This document shows positions 54,893-62,936 of a stretch of 64,000 nucleotides of DNA, piece by piece; the first letter of the stretch is position 1, and each line of letters starts with the position of its first letter. The stretch spans positions 62,001 to 126,000 of the forward strand of contig JAEWAQ010000062.1 in NCBI GenBank assembly GCA_023391635.1, in the 5' to 3' direction. This DNA comes from Bacillota bacterium (lineage in GTDB: Bacteria; Bacillota; Bacilli; Paenibacillales; Paenibacillaceae). The position numbers and the translations under genes were made by a program. Below the pieces are notes generated by a model. The model worked only from the letters and a program-made list of their open reading frames with translations, searched no databases and was not told the DNA's origin.

Positions 54893-55639
54893 CTAGACGA
54901 TGAGTGAAACGGCAATGCCGGAGCCAATGGCGAGCGCGGTTAAGCAGGCTTCGGCTCCTTTGGACAGGCCGGATACCAGATGTCCTGCCATTAAATCTCT
55001 TACCGCATTGGCAATCGCGACACCAGGCACCAGAGGCATAACCGCGCTAATGATGATTTTATTCGCTTCCAGTCCCACCCCTGAATTTACAGCAAGATCA
55101 GCAGCCAGAGCGATGACGACCGAAGCGGCAAATTCCGCGAAAAACTTGACCTTCGTCTTCCGGGTTATTAGAGCCATAATGGCATAGCCCAAGCCTCCGA
55201 CTGCTGCAGCTGAAGGTATATCCAAGTATGTCCCCTGAAACAAAACCACAAATGCGCCGCATCCGAGAGCAGACAAAACGATTTGCCAAAATAAATTTAA
55301 AAAATAGCGGGATTGTTCGATTTCCTTCAACGCTACATATGCTTCTTCGACTGTGATTTGTTGGGAACTCAGCATTCTTGACACTTCATTAATTCGGGAG
55401 ATTTTGTCCAACTGGATCGAACGATTTTTTATCTGGGCGATTTTTGTCGGATATCCATGACCGATGGAAAACAGAATGCCGGTCGGCGTTACAAAACTTT
55501 CGGCTTCCACGTAACCTTGCGAAGCTGCCATTCGCAGCATCGTATCTTCGGCCCGGTACGTTTCCGCACCGCTCTGCATGAGCAGCTTGCCGGCCAATAC
55601 AAAGCACTCTACCTCCAGTTGTCGTTTGTCCTGGGACAT
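54893..55639 (-). CDS. Threonine/serine exporter, large subunit (ThrE, YjjP/DUF1212-like)
   Basis: 248 residues. The cytosolic N-terminal part AGKLLMQSGAETYRAEDTMLRMA and ESFVTPTGILFSI is followed by five or so membrane helices including ISAVMPLVPGVAIANAVRDLM. This DUF1212 half and ThrE_2 together form the threonine/serine (or, in other bacteria, organic acid) exporter. Confidence 0.88.
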   Translation of the reverse strand: MSQDKRQLEVECFVLAGKLLMQSGAETYRAEDTMLRMAASQGYVEAESFVTPTGILFSIGHGYPTKIAQIKNRSIQLDKISRINEVSRMLSSQQITVEEAYVALKEIEQSRYFLNLFWQIVLSALGCGAFVVLFQGTYLDIPSAAAVGGLGYAIMALITRKTKVKFFAEFAASVVIALAADLAVNSGVGLEANKIIISAVMPLVPGVAIANAVRDLMAGHLVSGLSKGAEACLTALAIGSGIAVSLIV

Positions 55640-55834
55640 CTTTCATCCTCCACCCGGATCTGAATCTCTAGCTCTTGCCGCAGATACTTCCGCAATTTCG
55701 CTCACTTCCCGGGGGGCTTGTCCTCCCGATGATTCGGTTGAACTTCTTATCCGTAGTTTGCGGCAAATAGAAAACAACGTCAAGAAGCATCGGCCGAACA
55801 ATCGGTTTTTCAAACTTTAATATCATTGACAGCG

Positions 55835-55886
55835 AAACATATGTTCGAGACAGACAGGAGTCACTTGATGCTGGTATCATTATCTT
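55835..55886 (+). promoter_or_regulatory. Shared LexA-like box and promoter, copy 3
   Basis: AAACATATGTTCGAGAC followed 20 nt later by TGGTATCATTATC, about 30 nt before the mcrB start. Spacing agrees within 1 nt with the copies at 39084 and 41182, so the match includes the promoter, not only the palindrome. Confidence 0.6.
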
Positions 55887-55914
55887 AAAATTATCGAAAC
55901 GGAGGACTCACCCT

Positions 55915-58272
55915 ATGCAAGGTACCCGCTGGAACCAATCGCAGACGAAACAGATCTATCACGCACTGCCGGGATCGGAAGCGCTGATGGCATATTTGGA
56001 ACAGCGGCTGATCAATGAAGGATTAATAACGGAGAGCGTCGATGCCGTCGTTCCGGAACGCGGTTATGGATCGATGGTTTACAAGCTAGATAAGCGGACC
56101 TTGCTCACTTCGGCGCCGCGCAAACGGGATAATTATATCCATGTCGTGCTGGTCTTCGGCAAAATCTCGGCTGCTCAGTTGCTGGACAGGAAACTGCAGG
56201 TGGGAAACGGAAGCGGAAAAGGGCAAGACGTGAAGTTATACTCCGAGCATGAGATTGACACCCTCATCACGCTCATTCAAGCATCGTTGAACCGAGCTCA
56301 GGCTGCATCCGGAGACTCGTCGAAAATAGATGCGCTCGCAGAGTGGGTCGCCTATTATCAATCCGATTCCGAAAGCCGGAAGTCGAACCTAAGTCTGGAT
56401 CAAGCAAGGCAGGCCTTCATCGATCATTTCTCGGAGCTGGACGATCTTCGAGCCAGCCAATTAACATTAGGCGAGTTCAAGAAACAACTGGATATCAAGG
56501 CAAAGCAGAAAACAAACGGAATTAATGTCTGGGGCTTCAATGGATTTTCCGGTCAGATGTTCTTCAACCAGCTGTACAACCAAGCAGAACACGTTGGGGC
56601 GATCGATGAATTGACGACTGCTTTCCTCGAGGCGATTACGTTCACGGATCCATCCAGCGATAACTTCGACGAATGGTCGAGAGAGCGGCTTGGCACTTTC
56701 ATTCAGCGGATGAACAACATCAAAAACCGGGCAACGGCAAAAGGATATTCACCGCAGAAGGGTGCCAACACGAACTTTGCCGCCTTCTTTCTCAGCTTCT
56801 TCTGGGGATTGCAAGATCTTCATGAGGTGCCGATCTTCTACAAAGCGAGCCGCGGCGGCCTGGAACTGCTCGGATACTGGTCTCCATCTGACGACCAACT
56901 GTCTATCGTGGAGCAGTACGGTCGATTCCTTCATCAGACGCGTTCTCTTTCCCAAGAAATTGAAGGGCTTACGGGTGAACGTTGGGATATGCAGCAGCTG
57001 GAGCATTTTCTGTATTACGTTCAGGGGTACGAGGAGGAAGAAGAGGAAGAGGAGAATGAGAAAACGCCGCTTTCGTCCATCCTCTCGCAACAACCGCTCT
57101 CGGATGAGCTATCCGAACTGTTGAAACAGGCAGGTTACAACATCTCGCAAGTAACGTCCCTGTCCGAATGGGAGCCGGCGAACGAAGAACCGATTCAGGA
57201 CGCGATCATTTGGAAGTATGATTGCATCCGTCGGCAAGTCCCGAATTCCTTCTTGTTCGTATGGGGAACGGAGCCGGGTTTATTCCATGCCCGCGTGTAC
57301 GAAGAGGACGAGGAAGGGCAAGCGCGGTTTCTGTTGGAAATAAAGGAGTCGCAGTCGGTTGATTTCCTGAATCGCTTCGAACAGTATCTCTCCTCGTTGC
57401 TATCGACCGTTTACTATACGCTGGAGGATGCGCACAAAGAGACATACTTGGAGCTGGAATTTCTGCAGGAATGGCTGGAGCTGCTGACCGAGCGCCGGCA
57501 AATCATCTTTTACGGACCGCCCGGAACAGGCAAAACATTCGTCGCGCAGAGACTGGCGAAAGTGCTGGCCCAGCAGGATCAGCGCATCCGTCTGGTGCAA
57601 TTTCACCCGTCCTATACTTATGAAGAGTTCATCGAAGGGCTGCGGCCGGAAGTCATCTCCCAAGCGGGAGGGCCGTCGCAACTGAATGTAACCGTGAAGT
57701 CCGGTATATTCGTTAACCTCTGCCTGGAAGCAGCCAAGCCTGAAAATCGCGATCGGCCTTACGTCCTTATCATCGACGAAATCAACCGCGCCAACACGGC
57801 GAAGGTATTCGGCGAATTGCTGTACGCACTGGAGTATCGAGGGTCGTCCATCGAACTGCCCTATTCTCGCAAAAGGTTCTCGATACCCGAGAATGTATAC
57901 GTCGTCGGAACGATGAACACGACGGACCGATCGTTGGCGCAGATCGACCTGGCATTAAGAAGAAGGTTCCAGTTTATCCCCTTCTCGGCCAAGGAGACGG
58001 AGCAAGTGCTGTCGAGGTTCCTTGCCCAGCATGCGCCAAGCATGAAGGGCGTCGCCCAATTGCTGAAAGACGTGAACGCCGCGATCGGCACTTCGGAGCT
58101 GGCGCTGGGTCACAGCTATTTCATGAAGCCCGATTTGTCGCTTGCCTCCCTGGAGAAGATCTGGAAATATCAGATTATCCCGTACCTGGAGGAGATGTTC
58201 GTCATGGAGCCGGAGCGCGTGAACGACTATCGGCTGGAACAGCTTCTCGCCCAAAGCGAGTATTTCGTATGA
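55915..58272 (+). CDS. mcrB: McrB-type AAA+ GTPase of a type IV restriction system
   Basis: 785 residues with GGAGG before the ATG. The C-terminal motor has Walker A GPPGTGKT (534-541), the loop FHPSYTYEEFIEGLRP, Walker B YVLIIDEINRANTAKVFGEL and the McrB hallmark VVGTMNTTDRS. The N-terminal 530 residues differ from E. coli McrB and would form the target recognition part; an acidic run EEEEEEEN lies near residue 382. McrB moves along DNA by GTP hydrolysis after binding modified cytosines or other modified bases. mcrC follows with a 4-nt overlap. Confidence 0.93.
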   Translation: MQGTRWNQSQTKQIYHALPGSEALMAYLEQRLINEGLITESVDAVVPERGYGSMVYKLDKRTLLTSAPRKRDNYIHVVLVFGKISAAQLLDRKLQVGNGSGKGQDVKLYSEHEIDTLITLIQASLNRAQAASGDSSKIDALAEWVAYYQSDSESRKSNLSLDQARQAFIDHFSELDDLRASQLTLGEFKKQLDIKAKQKTNGINVWGFNGFSGQMFFNQLYNQAEHVGAIDELTTAFLEAITFTDPSSDNFDEWSRERLGTFIQRMNNIKNRATAKGYSPQKGANTNFAAFFLSFFWGLQDLHEVPIFYKASRGGLELLGYWSPSDDQLSIVEQYGRFLHQTRSLSQEIEGLTGERWDMQQLEHFLYYVQGYEEEEEEEENEKTPLSSILSQQPLSDELSELLKQAGYNISQVTSLSEWEPANEEPIQDAIIWKYDCIRRQVPNSFLFVWGTEPGLFHARVYEEDEEGQARFLLEIKESQSVDFLNRFEQYLSSLLSTVYYTLEDAHKETYLELEFLQEWLELLTERRQIIFYGPPGTGKTFVAQRLAKVLAQQDQRIRLVQFHPSYTYEEFIEGLRPEVISQAGGPSQLNVTVKSGIFVNLCLEAAKPENRDRPYVLIIDEINRANTAKVFGELLYALEYRGSSIELPYSRKRFSIPENVYVVGTMNTTDRSLAQIDLALRRRFQFIPFSAKETEQVLSRFLAQHAPSMKGVAQLLKDVNAAIGTSELALGHSYFMKPDLSLASLEKIWKYQIIPYLEEMFVMEPERVNDYRLEQLLAQSEYFV

Positions 58273-59522
58273 CAGATCGACAGTTGATCGAACTTAAGGA
58301 GTACCAGACGGTGAATGGCATTCGGTTGACCGACGCTGAGATCGCATGCTTGCGGCAGCATTACGCCAAAGCGATCGAGCTGCGGGGCGATTCCGGCGGC
58401 ATCGTGAGTCTTACGGCTCATTCGTGGATCGGGCGCATCCGTCTTCAGGAGTCGGAGATTCGCCTTCGTCCGAAGCTTCCGTTGAATCGGTTATGGTATT
58501 GGCTGTCTTGGGCATATGATCTGAAGAGCTTGAGATGGACGGGCAGTTCAAGTTTCGATTCCAACTTCGAAGACATGGATTGGCTGATTCGATTCTATGT
58601 GCAAGCTTGCGAGAAGGTTGCGGCGGTCGGGATCCGCAAAAATTATGTTTCGATCGAGGAGGCGAGTCCGGCTGTCCGGGGAACGCTGATGAGTTCGGCG
58701 ACCGCCGGAAGATGGCTGAAGCAGGATTATCGTTTCGACTGCCGATACGACGAGTTCACGAGCTGGATTCCGGAAAATCAATGCATTGTCGCAGGGCTGC
58801 AGAGCATGCGGAAGTGGCCGCTGAAGGATGCTCGATTGTTCCCGAGGCTGGAGAAGCTGATGGAGGTATTCGCTCAGGAACGCAGCTTGTTTCCTGGCAT
58901 GTTGCTGACGGATACCATCGGCAAGCAGCTGCTGAGCCGAATGCAGGTCAACCGGTTAAATCAGCATTATAGTGAAGCTTTCCGCTGGCTCAGACTCTAC
59001 TGGAACTGCGTGTCGATCGTGGATGCGGACGGAGGCGTGAATGCGCAAAGTTTCCTGCTGGATATGAACGAGTTGTATGAAGCGTATGTGGCCGCACGCT
59101 TCCGTGCGGCGCTTGAACCTCAGGGAATCCGTGTCATTTCCCAACAGCACGATTGGCTAGCCGAAGAGGGCAGGATCAGGATCGTACCGGATCTCATTGT
59201 GCGCGACCCGTCGGGCCGAGAGATCATCGTCGATACGAAATACAAGATGAAGAAAGACGAGGCTTCGATTAATGCGGACGTCTTCCAGATGCTCGCTTAC
59301 TTGACGGCCAGGAGGTCGACGACGGCGATGCTGCTCTATGCTTCCGGCCCGGAACGGGAGGATCGGATCAAGAACGCTGGATCTACGGTTTATCAGTGGA
59401 GCTTGAATCTGGATGCTCCCGGAGGCAGTCATGAACAGGAAGAGGGCAGGCTGGACAGCGTAATGGCAAGAATTAGCGGGTTGTTGGAGAAAGCAAGTAT
59501 TGTGGAATACGGACGGAAATGA
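58269..59522 (+). CDS. mcrC: McrC-type nuclease subunit
   Basis: 417 residues. The ATG overlaps the mcrB stop (ATGA), so translation is coupled. The N-terminus IVSLTAHSWIGRIRL then EIRLRPKLPLNRLWYWL is the McrC pattern, and the nuclease core is IRIVPDLIVRDPSGREIIVDTKYKM with D322 and K324 of the D-x-K motif. McrC joins McrB rings and cuts DNA between modified sites. A terminator follows. Confidence 0.93.
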   Translation: MTDRQLIELKEYQTVNGIRLTDAEIACLRQHYAKAIELRGDSGGIVSLTAHSWIGRIRLQESEIRLRPKLPLNRLWYWLSWAYDLKSLRWTGSSSFDSNFEDMDWLIRFYVQACEKVAAVGIRKNYVSIEEASPAVRGTLMSSATAGRWLKQDYRFDCRYDEFTSWIPENQCIVAGLQSMRKWPLKDARLFPRLEKLMEVFAQERSLFPGMLLTDTIGKQLLSRMQVNRLNQHYSEAFRWLRLYWNCVSIVDADGGVNAQSFLLDMNELYEAYVAARFRAALEPQGIRVISQQHDWLAEEGRIRIVPDLIVRDPSGREIIVDTKYKMKKDEASINADVFQMLAYLTARRSTTAMLLYASGPEREDRIKNAGSTVYQWSLNLDAPGGSHEQEEGRLDSVMARISGLLEKASIVEYGRK

Positions 59523-59555
59523 CCGTTATCCTGGTGAGGGGCGGTCATTTCCTTT
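59515..59555 (+). terminator. Terminator of mcrBC
   Basis: GGAAATGACC/GGTCATTTCC (59515-59524 with 59543-59552) form a 10-bp stem overlapping the mcrC stop, followed by TTT. Confidence 0.6.
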
Positions 59556-59589
59556 AACTACGGCGAGTATCTTCCCCGTTGCAAGTCAA

Positions 59590-60180
59590 CTAAAGCTTCC
59601 CGCCTGCTCCGGTATTGCTTTTCATATATTTTTTCAGAGCAGAATAGCCGGCATTATAACTTACGTAATCTTTGCCATCGAAGTAGATTTCCGCCCGTTT
59701 TGAGCTCCACCAATATGTATCATCTTGAACGACAAGTGGCTTACCATACTTTTTTGTGAGTTTTTCTAAGATTGTTTTGCTTTCGGCGTCATCGATGTCC
59801 TGGAAAAAGTAGTTCCCCTCCACTAACAGAAAATCATCCAACTTCATTGTATCGGGGAGTTCTTGGTACAAAGCTACTGCTTCTTCTTCATTTTTGGCCT
59901 CATAACCAATCGTGCTTCCAAAGTCAAACTTATCGACTTCGTCCTTAAATACATATTCAACGTCGGCCTTCAGGCCGTCGATGATCATCCCTTCAAACTC
60001 GACTTGGATCCCACCCAAGTCAGTGCCCTCATCGTAATGCTTATTCCCTGCTTTTTCTTCTAACTTGACAACCTCATCCAGAGTCATACCCCATTGCGCT
60101 TCTTTAAAGTCTGTACCGGTTGATGATGAACAAGCGGAAAGCAAAATAATACCAAAGATTCCGAACAACATTTTTTTCAA
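59590..60180 (-). CDS. Putative lipoprotein
   Basis: About 196 residues. TTG 60180 is chosen because GAGGTGG lies before it; the GTG at 60189 is inside that site. The signal KKMLFGIFGIILLSAC has its lipobox cysteine at 17. The mature part is acidic with FKEAQWGMTLDEVVKLEEK, a pattern common in small Firmicute lipoproteins with repeated WGM-x-x-EV motifs. Role unknown; surface anchored. Confidence 0.75.
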   Translation of the reverse strand: MKKMLFGIFGIILLSACSSSTGTDFKEAQWGMTLDEVVKLEEKAGNKHYDEGTDLGGIQVEFEGMIIDGLKADVEYVFKDEVDKFDFGSTIGYEAKNEEEAVALYQELPDTMKLDDFLLVEGNYFFQDIDDAESKTILEKLTKKYGKPLVVQDDTYWWSSKRAEIYFDGKDYVSYNAGYSALKKYMKSNTGAGGKL

Positions 60181-60315
60181 TAGAGCCACCTCGTCGAGTT
60201 CATGTAACTACCATTAAAAAACATAATTCTTTATCATTTTTCACATTCGACAATCGCTTGTCTTTTCCTGCAATATTTTGTTAATATCTTTATTTCTCAA
60301 CAACCCGTCGAATAA

Positions 60316-60368
60316 ATAGCATCTGGCAAAGCAACACGGCTCGTGTTTGACTTTCGCGAGGTACTTCC
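60316..60368. repeat. Structured hairpin repeat, copy 2
   Basis: TAGCATCTGGCAAAG and CTTTCGCGAGGTACTT form the arms, with the same central ACACGGCTCGTGTTTGA block as copy 1 at 42939. Several arm bases have changed, so pairing is weaker. The rest of the gap 60190-60520 shows nothing else recognisable. Confidence 0.65.
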
Positions 60369-60520
60369 CCCGACTACGTTGATAGAATGAGAGGATTCAC
60401 AACATTTTCCGCACCTATGTCTAAGTGCAGAGCTTTTCGTAAATTGCAGGAATACAGCTTGGAACATCGAATAGGTGGATAATGGCAGGCCTATTTGCTG
60501 AACGAGAGGAGCAACGCCTC

Positions 60521-60913
60521 ATGGACGGTAATAAAAACGCATACGCATCGATCGACGATTATATCGCATCATTTACTCCTGGGACACGGGAAATACTGCA
60601 AACGCTGCGTGAAGTGATTCGGGAAGCTGCACCGGACGCAACGGAAAAGATCAGCTATCAAATGCCTACTTTCGCGCTGCATGGAAATTTGGTTCACTTT
60701 GCCGCTTATCCCAACCATGTTGGATTTTACCCGGCACCGAGTGGGATCAACGCCTTTCAACAGGAGTTGTCGAACTACAAGTGGTCAAAGGGCGCGGTAC
60801 AATTCCCCATCGACAAACCGCTGCCTTATGAATTGATCGGGAAGATTGTGCGATACCGTGTAGCCGAAAACAGGGAGCTCGCCGAAGCAAAGAAATTGAA
60901 CAAGAAAAAATAG
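60521..60913 (+). CDS. DUF1801 (YdhG-type) protein, copy 2
   Basis: 130 residues. ATG 60521 has GAGGAG 10 nt upstream and matches the start of copy 1 at 46401; an in-frame ATG at 60482 is less likely. Differences from copy 1 are few (for example GTREILQTLREVIREAA). It is followed by a second SRPBCC relic. Confidence 0.85.
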   Translation: MDGNKNAYASIDDYIASFTPGTREILQTLREVIREAAPDATEKISYQMPTFALHGNLVHFAAYPNHVGFYPAPSGINAFQQELSNYKWSKGAVQFPIDKPLPYELIGKIVRYRVAENRELAEAKKLNKKK

Positions 60914-60945
60914 CGCATTGCTATACCACTATGGAGAGTTCCATA

Positions 60946-61245
60946 ATGTCCAACTTGAAACTTTCGGTCGTGAAAACGGAAATGCTCATCAGAAAGCCGG
61001 TTGCCGAAGTGTTCGAAGCGTTCGTCGATCCGGAGGTCACGACGAAGTTCTGGTTTGCGAAGAGCAGCGGCAGGCTGTAACCTCGACTTGCCTTTCGATG
61101 GGATTGGGAAATGTATGGCGTCTGGACGAATGTCATCGTTCTTGCTGTGGAATTGAAGATGGTATTGTGCGGGGCGAAAGCGTATCTGGAGCATGGCATT
61201 CAGCTCAATCTGGTGGCCGATAAAGCTCCAGACGCGAATGTTCGG
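60946..61245 (+). pseudogene. SRPBCC/AHSA1 relic, copy 2
   Basis: Begins MSNLKLSVVKTEMLIRKPVAE and continues EVFEAFVDPEVTTKFWFAK to SSGRL followed by TAA; then WEMYGVWTNVIVLAVELK joins directly to MVLCGAKAYLEHGIQLNLVAD, so about 60 codons present in copy 1 are gone. Its intact TTKFWFAK part shows what copy 1 lost. Confidence 0.7.
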
Positions 61246-61330
61246 CCCCCACGTGCTTGAAATCGTCAAAGGGTGCTCCCAAACCGCAAAGCGGCGACCT
61301 GGGAAGAGCGAAAGCAGCATAGCGGATCAC
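61241..61330 (+). pseudogene. HD-gene relic joined to the SRPBCC relic
   Basis: The frame FGPHVLEIVKGCSQTAKR resembles FGPVVLEIVKGCSEPDKE of the 43108 HD gene, and the bases that follow (AGAGCGAAAGCAGCATA) resemble its next codons. No HD catalytic residues remain. Confidence 0.65.
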
Positions 61331-61331
61331 G

Positions 61332-61365
61332 AGCGGCGGTGCAGTGGGTTCGCTGCACCGCCGCT
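61332..61365 (-). terminator. Strong hairpin downstream of trpB2
   Basis: A perfect 13-bp GC-rich stem (61332-61344 with 61353-61365) with an 8-nt loop, 12 nt after the trpB2 stop. It lacks a clear T-run on the minus strand. Confidence 0.55.
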
Positions 61366-61376
61366 TGATCCGGTTG

Positions 61377-62744
61377 TTACACGCCAATCTTCGGCAGATT
61401 GTTCATGCTCGCTTGCAGGGCCTCTTCAGAATAAGCAATATCCATCAGTTGTCCGGAGAAATACGACTCATAGGCCGACATATCGAAGTGGCCGTGTCCG
61501 GACAGCGCGATCAGGATGGAACGCGATTCGCCCGCTTCCTTCGCGGCGATGGCCTCGTCGATGGCGGCGCGGATGGCATGCGCGGATTCGGGCGCCGGGA
61601 TGATGCCTTCCGTCTGAGCGAATTGCACGGCCGCTTCGAATACGCCTTGCTGCCCGTGAGCCTGCGCTTCGATGAGGCCGTCATGATACAGCTGGCTGAC
61701 CAGCGGCGAGTCCCCATGATAGCGCAGTCCGCCTGCATGAATGCCTGGCGGCATGAAGTCATGGCCCAGCGTGTACATCCGCATAAGCGGAGTCAGCTTG
61801 GCGACATCGCCGAAGTCGTAAGCGAAGGTGCCGCGCGTCAGCGTGGGGCAGGCTTTCGGTTCGACGGCGACGAGCCTTACGTTGCGTCCGTTCGTAAGCC
61901 GATCTTGCAGGAAGGGGAACGCAAGACCCGCGAAGTTGGACCCTCCGCCGCAGCTGCCGAATACGACATCGGGGTAATCCCCGGCTTTCTCCATTTGCAG
62001 CTTCGCTTCCTGGCCGATGACGGACTGATGCAGACAGACATGGTTCAATACGCTGCCTAGCGCATAGCTCGTATCCGCATGCGTCGCTGCATCCTCGACC
62101 GCTTCGCTGATGGCGATGCCCAGCGAGCCGAGCGAGTCGGGGGACTGCTCCAGGATGGCGCGGCCGGCGGCTGTCCGGTCAGACGGACTGGGGAACACTT
62201 CTGCCCCGAACGTATTCATCAGGATGCGGCGATACGGCTTCTGTTGATAGCTGACTTTGACCATATATACCGTGCAATCCAGGCCGAAGAACTTGCAGGC
62301 CATGCTCACCGAAGAGCCCCATTGGCCGGCGCCGGTCTCGGTTGCAATACGGCGGATGCCTTCGAGTTTATTATAATACACTTGCGGAATCGCGGTATTG
62401 AGCTTGTGACTGCCGGCAGGGCTGGCTCCCTCATACTTATAGTAGATCCGTGCAGGCGTATCCAGCGCTTTCTCCAACTGATAGGCGCGATACATCGGCG
62501 TCGGGCGCCAGATCTTATAAAGCTCGCGCACTTCCTCCGGAATTTCGATCCACCGTTCGGCGGTCATCTCCTGCTGGATCAAGGCCATCGGGAAGATCGC
62601 CTTGAAATCGTCAGGTCCTGCAGGCTGGCCGGTGCCGGGGTGAAGCGGAGGGGCGATCGGGTTGGGCATGTCGGCCATGACATTGTACCAATGCGTCGGT
62701 ATTTCCTGTTCGGTGAGCATAATCTTCTTCTCGTTCAAGTTCAT
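61377..62744 (-). CDS. TrpB2-type pyridoxal-phosphate enzyme (tryptophan synthase beta-like)
   Basis: 455 residues. The PLP lysine is in AGSHKLNTAIP; the phosphate-binding loop is FGSCGGGSNFAGLA, and WRPTPMYRAYQLEKAL and GAGQWGSSVSMACKFFG are the TrpB2 signatures that set it apart from TrpB1. TrpB2 works alone or with other partners, using indole and serine (or O-phosphoserine). AAGGAGG is 2 nt before ATG 62744 and 8 nt before TTG 62738, so the TTG may be the true start. No trp operon neighbours are present. Confidence 0.9.
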   Translation of the reverse strand: MNLNEKKIMLTEQEIPTHWYNVMADMPNPIAPPLHPGTGQPAGPDDFKAIFPMALIQQEMTAERWIEIPEEVRELYKIWRPTPMYRAYQLEKALDTPARIYYKYEGASPAGSHKLNTAIPQVYYNKLEGIRRIATETGAGQWGSSVSMACKFFGLDCTVYMVKVSYQQKPYRRILMNTFGAEVFPSPSDRTAAGRAILEQSPDSLGSLGIAISEAVEDAATHADTSYALGSVLNHVCLHQSVIGQEAKLQMEKAGDYPDVVFGSCGGGSNFAGLAFPFLQDRLTNGRNVRLVAVEPKACPTLTRGTFAYDFGDVAKLTPLMRMYTLGHDFMPPGIHAGGLRYHGDSPLVSQLYHDGLIEAQAHGQQGVFEAAVQFAQTEGIIPAPESAHAIRAAIDEAIAAKEAGESRSILIALSGHGHFDMSAYESYFSGQLMDIAYSEEALQASMNNLPKIGV

Positions 62745-62936
62745 ATCCTCCTTGAGCATAAGATGAAGGCAAGTGTTATGCGTCTACATTAAAGAAAATT
62801 CGTCGTGGGCGACTGATTTCCTGCTGACCGGACAGATGAAGGATTTTGTCGAATCGGGAAGAAATGATTAATAGGGGATGAAAAACTAAACCATTCTGAT
62901 CTCTTCTCATACGAGATTGAACAACAAGGCGGGTGA

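Noticed and set aside
61344..62060. Plus-strand frame opposite trpB2
   Set aside because: Antisense shadow; Arg-rich product without domains.
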